A DNA stretch of 11,801 nucleotides from positions 1 to 11,801 of the forward strand of contig VBGS01000043.1 in assembly GCA_005889445.1 (NCBI GenBank), in the 5' to 3' direction. A model generated the notes under the pieces. That model was not told the DNA's origin. It worked only from the letters and a program-made list of their open reading frames with translations, and ran no database searches. Below are positions 6,277 through 11,801 of the stretch, piece by piece. A program made the position numbers and the translations under genes. How positions within the stretch are numbered: the stretch's first letter is position 1; every line of letters starts with the position of its first letter. Source of the DNA: Chloroflexota bacterium. Lineage in GTDB: Bacteria; Chloroflexota; Limnocylindria; P2-11E.

Positions 6277-7637
6277 AGCGCGAGGCCGGCGAACACGTGG
6301 AGGAACCGTCCGAAGGCGCGGATGTGGTCGACATAATCGGCGATGGCGATGTTCTCGTTCGGCGCGTGATTGGCCGACGAGGCATTGCCCGATCCGAAGC
6401 CGACGACCGGGATCCGAAGCGCGTCGCACACCTGGGCCATCGGACCAGACCCGGCCATCAGTGGATAGACGACCGGGTCCCGGCCATAGGTCGCGCGGCA
6501 CGCCTCGACAGCGGCGCGCGCGGCGACTGAGTCGGTAGGCCATCGTGACGGCGACTCGCCGTGGCCGGCAACGACCTCGATGTCGGTGAATCCGCGTCGA
6601 TCCAGGTGCGCGCGCAAGAGGGTCGCAACGATGTCAGGCGTGAGGTCGGGAACGAGCCGGAAGTCGATCTTCGCGCTCGCGACAGCCGGCAGGACGGTCT
6701 TCGAGCCGGCGCCGGTGTACCCGGAAACGATCCCGCAGATCGTGCACGTGGGCTCGTAGAAGTGCTTCTTCTTCAGCTCGAGCCCGGTGAGTCCGCGCAC
6801 GAATCGCGTGATCCCGTGGATGCGCCGCGTCGCGTCCTCGTCGAACGGAAGACGCTCGAGCGCCTGCAGGTCGGCCGCGGTCGGCGCACGGACCTTGTCC
6901 ATGAAGCCGTCGATGGTGATCTCGTCGCGATCGTTCTTGAGCGTCGCCAGCGCCCAGACCAGGCGCCAGGCCGCGTTCGGCACGATCGTGCCGAGCGAGG
7001 AGTGCGCGTCTTTGGCGGCACCGCGCACGTGGAGCTCGACGTATGCGATCCCCTTGAGACCGCACGACACCGTCGGCCGACCGGCGGCGTCCTTGTAGCC
7101 CGCCTCCCAGATGCACCCATCAGCCCGAAGGCGGTCGCCGTGGGTCCGTACGAAGTCCGCGAGATGGACCGATCCGCTCTCCTCCTCGCCCTCGTACAGG
7201 ACTCGGACCCGTAGCGGCAGATCGCCGATCGTCGCGCGGTACGCCTCGATCGCTTGCAGGCGCGCCATCAGGTTGCCCTTGTTGTCGGACACGCCGCGAC
7301 CGAAGAGGAATCCGTCTCGCTCGGTCGGCTCGAAAGGCGGCGTGTCCCATTCGTCGAGCGGGTCGGGCGGCTGTACGTCGTAGTGGTCGTACACCAGAAG
7401 GGTCCGCGCACCGGTGCCGGCCTGGCCCACGATCGTGGGTGGGCCGGAGGAGACGCGGAGCGCGTCTGCCGCGAGGCCGCCGCGGGCGCGGGCCCGATCG
7501 AGCACGATCGCCGCGGTCTCGTCGATGCCGATGCCCTGCGCTGAGACGCTCGGCTGTCGTACGAGGGCCTTGAGCTCGTCGACGTACTCGGCCGTGTGGG
7601 CGCGCACGTACGCGTCGAACTTCGCGAAGTCAGCCAC
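6273..7637 (-). CDS. M20-family metallopeptidase (dipeptidase-like)
   Basis: A 454-aa di-zinc hydrolase of the M20/M25/M40 family (carnosinase/CNDP-like dipeptidases and deacylases). Metal and catalytic residues visible: His85 and Asp87 in DHYDVQP, bridging Asp118 in GVSDNKGN, catalytic Glu151 and ligand Glu152 in YEGEEESGS, Glu178 in IWEAG where the family has Asp or Glu, and His424 in NHAPNENI. Residues about 195-310 form the dimerisation insert, with the HSSLG motif at 212-216. It is expected to act in the cytosol, since no signal peptide is seen, on a dipeptide or N-acyl amino acid. The start is GTG at 7637 (17 nt after the upstream gene's stop) with only a poor ribosome site. Operon: four-cysteine membrane protein, this gene, MFS transporter. 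Length and motifs are complete. Confidence 0.9.
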   Translation of the reverse strand: MADFAKFDAYVRAHTAEYVDELKALVRQPSVSAQGIGIDETAAIVLDRARARGGLAADALRVSSGPPTIVGQAGTGARTLLVYDHYDVQPPDPLDEWDTPPFEPTERDGFLFGRGVSDNKGNLMARLQAIEAYRATIGDLPLRVRVLYEGEEESGSVHLADFVRTHGDRLRADGCIWEAGYKDAAGRPTVSCGLKGIAYVELHVRGAAKDAHSSLGTIVPNAAWRLVWALATLKNDRDEITIDGFMDKVRAPTAADLQALERLPFDEDATRRIHGITRFVRGLTGLELKKKHFYEPTCTICGIVSGYTGAGSKTVLPAVASAKIDFRLVPDLTPDIVATLLRAHLDRRGFTDIEVVAGHGESPSRWPTDSVAARAAVEACRATYGRDPVVYPLMAGSGPMAQVCDALRIPVVGFGSGNASSANHAPNENIAIADYVDHIRAFGRFLHVFAGLAL

Positions 7638-7654
7638 CCCAGGCGAGGCTATCG

Positions 7655-7954
7655 CTACGTGGGGACGGTCGTCGTCCGGGTCTTGCTCTTACCAAGCTCG
7701 CAGCGCGGCGAGAACGGCGTGACCTCGATCCAGCGCTGCTGGCAGAGGTAATGGACGATCCCGTCGACATCCTCGAGCGTCTCGCGGCGATACACCTTGG
7801 CGCGCGGGATCATGAAGACGCAGTCGCCGCAGTTAGCAGGAAGAGCCGGCCGCGGGCGGTTCGCCGCTCGCATGACCGCGAGCGCGAAGACGAGGCCAGC
7901 CACGGCAAGGACGACGAGGAGCACGACGACGAACAAGACCCCGAAGGTACCCAT
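7655..7954 (-). CDS. Single-TM small protein with four cysteines
   Basis: A 99-aa protein not matched to any family I know. Residues 3-28 form one strongly hydrophobic helix followed by Arg29, Arg33 and Arg35, predicting an outside N-terminus and a cytoplasmic C-terminal domain. That domain has Cys42-x-x-Cys45, Cys71 and Cys85, a spacing that could hold zinc or another metal, or sense redox. ATG at 7954 is preceded on its strand by GGGAGG 11-12 nt upstream, somewhat far but present. It is the first gene of the minus operon with the peptidase and transporter, 17 nt ahead of the peptidase, and is divergent from the lipoprotein gene. Confidence 0.7.
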   Translation of the reverse strand: MGTFGVLFVVVLLVVLAVAGLVFALAVMRAANRPRPALPANCGDCVFMIPRAKVYRRETLEDVDGIVHYLCQQRWIEVTPFSPRCELGKSKTRTTTVPT

Positions 7955-8006
7955 ATCCGCGAGGGCCTCCCGACCGTACTCACGGTATCAGGAGGTTTCG
8001 GTGATC
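7955..8006. promoter_or_regulatory. Short divergent intergenic region with dyad and RBS
   Basis: Only 46 bp separate the minus ATG (7954) from the first possible plus start (GTG 8001; ATG 8007). It contains the dyad ACCGT-ACTC-ACGGT at 7973-7986, a candidate operator, and AGGAGG at 7990-7995, a textbook ribosome site for the lipoprotein gene (5 nt before GTG, 11 nt before ATG). Promoters must overlap each other or lie inside the coding regions. No clear -10/-35 box is seen. Confidence 0.45.
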
Positions 8007-8195
8007 ATGTTTCGCAGTGCGGCAGTGGTGATCGCTGTCCTTTCAGGAATCGCGTTCGCGGCGTGCGGTGGGGGCGGATCCGGCCCCAGCCCGAGCCCCT
8101 ACGGCGGCGCGACCGCGGCGCCGACGAGCGCTCCCGCGCTCGGCACGAACAAACCGGCCGCGTCAGGAGATCCCTACTCGGACTACGGGTATTAG
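8007..8195 (+). CDS. Tiny lipoprotein, low-complexity tail
   Basis: A 62-aa protein, or 64 aa from the in-frame GTG at 8001. It has a type II signal peptide: MFRS, a hydrophobic core AAVVIAVLSGIAF, and the lipobox FAAC with Cys20 as the lipidated residue. The mature 43 residues are a Gly run then a Ser/Pro/Ala/Thr-rich flexible stretch ending DYGY, with no globular domain. Such sequences usually act as linkers. AGGAGG at 7990-7995 supports expression. The stop TAG (8193-8195) is exactly where the luciferase-like oxidoreductase frame begins, one base out of phase. Either this is a true tiny lipoprotein, or it is the signal and linker of a lipidated oxidoreductase split by a frameshift. Confidence 0.65.
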   Translation: MFRSAAVVIAVLSGIAFAACGGGGSGPSPSPYGGATAAPTSAPALGTNKPAASGDPYSDYGY

Positions 8196-9120
8196 GTTCG
8201 GCATACATCTGGGTCATCTCGGCGGACCGCTGGATGAGATGCGGCGGCTCTGGCGGTTCGCCGACGAGCGCGGCTTCGATTGGTTCTCCGTCTCGGATCA
8301 CTTTCAGGAGACCCCGCCGCAGACCGGGGATGGAGACTGCTTCGAGTCGGTCTCGACGATGGCGGCGCTGGCTGCCGAGACGACGCATGTGCGCGTCGGT
8401 TGCCTTGTGTTCTGTGCCGCGTATCGCCATCCCGGTGTCCTCGCGAAGGCGATCACGACGATCGATCACCTTTCCGGAGGGCGCGTGGACTGTGGTATCG
8501 GCGCCGGTTGGGATGAAGCCGAGTTCGTGTCCTATGGAATCCGTTTCGCGTCGATCGGTGAGCGCGAGGATCAGCTCGAGGAGTACGCGGCGGTCCTCCG
8601 GTTGCTTCTGGGCAGCGACCGTTCCGATTTCAGCGGAAAGCACTACCGCCTCGTGAACGCGCCGAACAATCCGAAGCCGCTCCAGCAAAGGCTTCCGCTC
8701 TGGATCGGCGGATCGGGCGAGAAGCGCACGCTGCGTACGGCGGCGCGTTTCGCCGACGGCTGGAACGCCCCGTACCTGGCGCCGGCCGACTGGACGAGGA
8801 AGAGCCGGATCCTCGACCAGTGGTGCGAAAAGGTCGGTCGCGATCCAGGCGAGATCGCTCGGACGATCAACATCGGCTTCTACATGGGCGCGGACGCCCG
8901 CGGCGTCGCCCGGCACGAAGCCCTCTACCAGAAGCACTGGGCAGCAGACGAGCGGGGCATGACCGGATTCCTGCGCGGGACTGCGACGCAGGCGGCCGAT
9001 GTCGTGGCGGCGTTCCGCGACGCCGGCGCCTATCGGATCAACATCGCGCTACGCGAAGGGCCGTACGACTGGGATGCGCTGGAAGCCTTCGCGACGCAGG
9101 TGATGCCACACTTCACTTGA
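8191..9120 (+). CDS. LLM-class oxidoreductase, probably F420-dependent, no canonical start
   Basis: About 309 aa of a complete luciferase-like TIM barrel. From the probable first codon it reads (I)RFGIHLGHLGG, then WFSVSDHFQ (32-39), HVRVGCLVF (66-74), LSGGRVDCGIGAGWDEAEF (94-112) and the phosphate-binding WIGGSGEKRTLRTAARFADGWN region (171-192). The GAGW(D/N)E signature is typical of the F420-dependent branch rather than FMN monooxygenases. No ATG, GTG or TTG lies between the far-upstream GTG at 8068 (which would mean 123 bp of overlapping, low-complexity sequence) and the barrel. The first sensible codon is ATT at 8191, overlapping the lipoprotein TAG as ATTAG. Options are a rare AUU start by coupling, a frameshift fusing it to the lipoprotein leader, or a sequencing error. 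Family confident, start uncertain. The next gene begins 4 nt later. Confidence 0.82.
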   Translation: MRFGIHLGHLGGPLDEMRRLWRFADERGFDWFSVSDHFQETPPQTGDGDCFESVSTMAALAAETTHVRVGCLVFCAAYRHPGVLAKAITTIDHLSGGRVDCGIGAGWDEAEFVSYGIRFASIGEREDQLEEYAAVLRLLLGSDRSDFSGKHYRLVNAPNNPKPLQQRLPLWIGGSGEKRTLRTAARFADGWNAPYLAPADWTRKSRILDQWCEKVGRDPGEIARTINIGFYMGADARGVARHEALYQKHWAADERGMTGFLRGTATQAADVVAAFRDAGAYRINIALREGPYDWDALEAFATQVMPHFT

Positions 9121-9124
9121 CCAC

Positions 9125-9514
9125 GTGATCGAGCCGCTGTTCCGTGTCGAGCCGTTCATCACCCAGAGCGAATCCGGACGCTGGCTGGTCACGTGGCAGG
9201 TCACCAATCTCGGATCCGAAACGCTGCGCCTCATCAGCGCACGACACCCGCACTCGCAGTTCCGGACCGAGGAGACCCCGCTTCTCGGCGAAGTCGCGGC
9301 CGCGGCGACGACCGACCTGACCCTCCCCGTGGCCTTCAGCGAGCCGCCCGGGACGGTGGTCGAGAATCCATTCCTGATCCTCCTCGTCTCCGACCGTCAT
9401 GCGATCTGGCGGATCCTGGCGCGGGTTCGCGTCACCGCCGGGCCTTCGGGCGAGCCGGTGGCGGGCACAGCCGTCACCGTGACCGTCAACCGGGTCGGAG
9501 AAACGCCCACGTAG
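9125..9514 (+). CDS. Unknown beta-rich 129-aa protein
   Basis: GTG start at 9125, only 4 nt after the oxidoreductase stop; no good ribosome site, so coupling is likely. The sequence alternates short hydrophobic strands and turns: WLVTWQVTNLGSETLRL (20-36), TDLTLPVAF, NPFLILLVS, WRILARVRVTAG, AVTVTVNRV. This resembles an immunoglobulin-like or CARDB-like beta-sandwich. There is no signal peptide, membrane helix or cysteine. I do not recognise the family. Placed between an LLM oxidoreductase and a GH65 enzyme, it may be an accessory domain for one of them; that is inference. Confidence 0.65.
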   Translation: MIEPLFRVEPFITQSESGRWLVTWQVTNLGSETLRLISARHPHSQFRTEETPLLGEVAAAATTDLTLPVAFSEPPGTVVENPFLILLVSDRHAIWRILARVRVTAGPSGEPVAGTAVTVTVNRVGETPT

Positions 9515-9538
9515 GCTGGCACCACCGTTGCACCTTGC

Positions 9539-11629
9539 ATGCGTGTGAGCGCGCCGATCAGTCCGACGCCCGTCACCGACTACCGGCCCGAGTACATTCC
9601 GGCGTACCTCTCCAACGGGCTGATCGGCCTTCGACTCGGGCGGATACCGCTCCTGCAGGGCCTCGCCATCGTGAACGGACTTGCGGCTGTGCACCCGGTC
9701 GATGAGATCGAGGCGTTCGCGCAGGGACCCTACCCGGTGGCTGGCGACATCGCGCTGGGCGCCGTCAAGATGAGCGAGCATCCGGAACGGACACGATTCA
9801 TCGAGCAGCGTTACGACTTCTCCTGCGGCGAGCTCACCACGAAGTTCGTGTTCGACATCGAGGCGACCCGAGCCGAGGCCGAGCTCCTCGTGTTCTGCAG
9901 CCGGACGCAGCCGACGGTCATCCTCCACGAGCTGCGGATCAGCGTGAACGCGGACTGCGAGCTGGCGATCACGACCGGTCTGGATCCGATCGGCATACCC
10001 GGGCGGTGGAAGAGGCGCGAGACGAGGACTCCGGGCGCCGACCAGCCCACCGTGGATGGGTCGATGCTCTGGGAGACCCACGGTGGGCTGAGCACGTGTG
10101 GCGCCGCGTACGTCACGCGCTTCGAAGGCGGAGAGGACGCGAGGAAGACCCGCGAGGAGCATGACGACCTCGCGCCGCTCCGGACGACCTACACCGTGTC
10201 TGCGCGGGCGGGCTCGACCCACGTCGTGCGGACCGCCGCCTCGCTGATCCCGAGCCAGAGCCATAACGAGCCCGACCGTCAGGCGACCCGTCTGGCCGCG
10301 ATCGCCGCGAATCTCGGGTTCGATCGTCTCCGACAGGAGAACCGCGAGGCCTGGGCCGATCTGTGGCGGGGCCGGATCAACCTGATTGGCGCGGGCCGGC
10401 GCTGGCAGGCGCTCGCCGACGCCGCGTACTTTTACCTCCACTCCTCCGCGCACTCGTCCTCGCTCTTCAGCACCTCGATGTTCGGTCTGGCGTACTGGCC
10501 GAACTACCACTACTACCGCGGTCAGGTCATGTGGGACATCGAGAGCTTCGTCTTCCCGCCGATGCTCCTGACGGATCCGCGCGCCGCTGATGCGCTCCTT
10601 CAGTACCGCAGCGACCGGACCCACGCGGCGCGCCGCAACGCCGCGCTGAATGGCTACCGCGGTTTGCAGTTCCCGTGGGCGAGCGGTCAGCTCCACGGGC
10701 AGGAGATGATCCGCGTCTCGGCGCCGCTGATCGCGCTCGAGCAGCACGTTGGCCTGTCGATCGCACTCGCGTTCGCGCGCTACGCGCACGCGACGGGCGA
10801 TCGGGACTTCCTACGCGAACGGGCCTGGCCGATCCTCGAGGGTGTCGCGGAATGGATCAGCTCGCGCGTCGAGCGCACCGATCGGGGCTACGAGATCAAG
10901 CGGATCATCGGGATCGCGGAACAGCGCGAGGAGCCGATCGACAATGCGGGGTACGTGAACATGGCCGCGAAGGTCGTGCTCGCGGAAGCAGCCGCGGCGG
11001 CAAGGTGCCTGGGACGCGGTGATCCGGAGAGCTGGGACCGGTTGGCCGAGCAGCTCTTCATCCCGTGGGCGAACGGGGTGCTCCTCAATCACGACCGCTT
11101 CACACCCGAAGAGAGCGGCGTCACCGGTGCGACGCCGGAGGTGCTCGCCGGCTTCTTTCCGGTCGGGTACCGCACCAGCGAGGAGACCATGCGCAACACG
11201 ATCGAGTTCTACCTCGCTCGCGTCGATGAATTCGTCGGACACCCGATGCTGTCCGCGCTGCTCGGCGTGTACGCGGCCTGGCAGGGTGACCGCAGGCGTT
11301 CGCGTGACCTGTTCGAGAAGGGATACGCCGACTTCGTCCTCGAACCATTCACCGAGACAGACGAGTTCAGCCGCAGGCGCTTTCCCGAGAAGCCGCGGGT
11401 CGGCCCGTTTCAGGCGAATATCGGAGGGTTTCTCTCGTCGTGCCTCTACGGCCTGCCGGGCATCGAGGTCGGTCCGGAGGAACCGCGCGACTGGGCCCGG
11501 CGCCCGGTGACCTTGCCTCTGGGGTGGGACGCGATCGAGGTCGAACGCATCTGGGTCCGGCACCGACCGGCATCCCTTCGCGCGGAGCACGGCGCCGCCC
11601 GCGCGCGCATCGAGCCATGGCCCGACTAG
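9539..11629 (+). CDS. Glycoside hydrolase family 65 protein (acid trehalase/PGGHG-like or disaccharide phosphorylase)
   Basis: A 696-aa protein with the GH65 layout: an N-terminal beta-supersandwich (about 1-265), a linker, an (alpha/alpha)6 barrel (about 280-620) and a small C-terminal beta part. Barrel signatures: YYRGQVMWDIESFVFPP around Trp332-Asp333-Ile-Glu335, the DALLQYRSDR and PWASGQLHGQE stretches, and the acid-catalyst region IIGIAEQREEPIDNAGYVN. GH65 enzymes split or phosphorolyse alpha-glucosyl disaccharides (trehalose, kojibiose, maltose) or remove glucose from Glc-Gal-hydroxylysine. Phosphorylases have Pro-Asp-Glu-Tyr at the acid; here it is Ile-Ala-Glu461-Gln, so the Glu is kept and its neighbours are not. 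There is no signal peptide, so it is cytosolic. ATG at 9539 is 24 nt after the previous stop, in a probable operon with the oxidoreductase. Family confident; substrate and hydrolase versus phosphorylase open. Confidence 0.85.
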   Translation: MRVSAPISPTPVTDYRPEYIPAYLSNGLIGLRLGRIPLLQGLAIVNGLAAVHPVDEIEAFAQGPYPVAGDIALGAVKMSEHPERTRFIEQRYDFSCGELTTKFVFDIEATRAEAELLVFCSRTQPTVILHELRISVNADCELAITTGLDPIGIPGRWKRRETRTPGADQPTVDGSMLWETHGGLSTCGAAYVTRFEGGEDARKTREEHDDLAPLRTTYTVSARAGSTHVVRTAASLIPSQSHNEPDRQATRLAAIAANLGFDRLRQENREAWADLWRGRINLIGAGRRWQALADAAYFYLHSSAHSSSLFSTSMFGLAYWPNYHYYRGQVMWDIESFVFPPMLLTDPRAADALLQYRSDRTHAARRNAALNGYRGLQFPWASGQLHGQEMIRVSAPLIALEQHVGLSIALAFARYAHATGDRDFLRERAWPILEGVAEWISSRVERTDRGYEIKRIIGIAEQREEPIDNAGYVNMAAKVVLAEAAAAARCLGRGDPESWDRLAEQLFIPWANGVLLNHDRFTPEESGVTGATPEVLAGFFPVGYRTSEETMRNTIEFYLARVDEFVGHPMLSALLGVYAAWQGDRRRSRDLFEKGYADFVLEPFTETDEFSRRRFPEKPRVGPFQANIGGFLSSCLYGLPGIEVGPEEPRDWARRPVTLPLGWDAIEVERIWVRHRPASLRAEHGAARARIEPWPD

Positions 11630-11723
11630 TCTCTTGAGCATGAATGACGACGATCGCCTCGTCATGAAGCGGATGCGCGGCTGACGAGGCAACTGAAGCC
11701 TCGGCTTCGAAGAGACCACGGGT
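11630..11723 (+). other. Structured leader with serial hairpins and a 15-codon ORF
   Basis: The 94 bases between the GH65 stop and the next start hold several perfect stems: GCCTCGTCA 11656-11664 with TGACGAGGC 11682-11690 (17-nt loop); CGAGGC 11685-11690 with GCCTCG 11698-11703; GAAGCC 11695-11700 with GGCTTC 11703-11708. A further stem, GAGACCA 11712-11718 with TGGTCTC 11725-11731, covers the next ATG. The first three share arms, so they exclude each other. A short frame, ATG 11640 to TGA 11682-11684, ends inside the first stem. This looks like an attenuator or translational switch, or partly a GH65 terminator without a U tract. Structures are seen; function is inferred. Confidence 0.4.
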
Positions 11724-11801
11724 ATGGTCTCCAACGTGCTCGAGATTGATCAGGCAGAGCTGATCCGCAAGCTCAAGACCTTCAAGCGCAAATACGCCGA
11801 C
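11724..11801 (+). CDS. Start of an unidentified gene, cut by window edge
   Basis: An ATG at 11724 opens a frame that stays open to the last base, 26 codons. After MVSNVLEID it continues with a charged, helix-prone stretch (AELIRKLKTFKRKYAD). An in-frame GTG at 11736 is an alternative start. The ATG lies inside the 3' side of a 7-bp stem (11712-11718 with 11725-11731). Too little is visible to name a family. Confidence 0.4.
   Translation, partial: MVSNVLEIDQAELIRKLKTFKRKYAD

Noticed and set aside
8068..8190. GTG 8068 as start of the second LLM oxidoreductase
   Set aside because: It adds about 41 Arg/Pro/Ala-rich residues read out of frame through the lipoprotein tail, with no homology-like content; kept only as a fallback.
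9113..10789. 558-codon open frame on the minus strand opposite the GH65 gene
   Set aside because: Antisense shadow typical of GC-rich coding DNA; Arg/Gly/Pro-rich with no recognisable domain, while the plus frame carries clear GH65 motifs.
1..11801. tRNA, rRNA, CRISPR array, IS element or prophage
   Set aside because: No transposase, terminal inverted repeats, short regularly spaced repeats, cloverleaf or rRNA-like stretch was seen on either strand. The only tandem repeat is the in-frame KGG coding repeat.

Overview
The window is a compact, GC-rich bacterial chromosome segment with no RNA gene, CRISPR array, transposase or phage gene that I can see. Codon third positions are strongly G/C. 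Several genes use GTG or TTG starts, or show no usual start codon at all. Genes are packed with gaps of a few bases or short overlaps. The tiny lipoprotein with a CGGGG and Ser/Pro/Ala/Thr-rich tail, the luciferase-like oxidoreductases, the KGG-repeat stress protein and the GH65 enzyme would fit a soil Chloroflexota or Actinomycetota lineage. That placement is an inference from style, not from a marker gene.

Layout. (1) 2-322, plus: the end of an SMP-30/gluconolactonase-like beta-propeller gene, closing on a 13-bp perfect hairpin shared with the convergent gene. (2) 4508-360, minus: a tight run of five genes. They are a KGG-repeat stress protein, a Cys/Met-metabolism PLP enzyme, an ATP-grasp ligase overlapping it by 14 nt, a small membrane protein, and an SsuD-like flavin monooxygenase. 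(3) A 117-bp divergent spacer, then 4626-5168, plus: a divergent 3-methyladenine DNA glycosylase I (Tag)-family protein whose tail overlaps the convergent transporter gene. (4) 7954-5089, minus: a one-TM protein with four cysteines, an M20 metallopeptidase and an MFS transporter joined to it by a TTGA stop/start overlap. (5) 8007-11629, plus: a 62-aa lipoprotein, a putatively F420-dependent luciferase-like oxidoreductase whose frame begins exactly at the lipoprotein stop, an unknown beta-rich 129-aa protein and a 696-aa GH65 glycosidase/phosphorylase. (6) 11630-11801: a hairpin-rich leader and the first codons of an unidentified gene that runs off the window.

How the genes may work together. 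The second block looks like a small sulfur/amino-acid cassette: a PLP C-S enzyme, an amide-forming ligase and a flavin C-S monooxygenase, with a membrane partner. The fourth block would couple peptide or N-acyl amino acid hydrolysis to transport. The fifth pairs a sugar-active enzyme with a deazaflavin-type oxidoreductase. These are contextual hypotheses. The most unusual items are the missing canonical start of the second oxidoreductase, the PLP/ATP-grasp/monooxygenase cassette, the divergent Tag-like protein, the altered acid-catalyst motif of the GH65 protein, and the structured leader at the right end.
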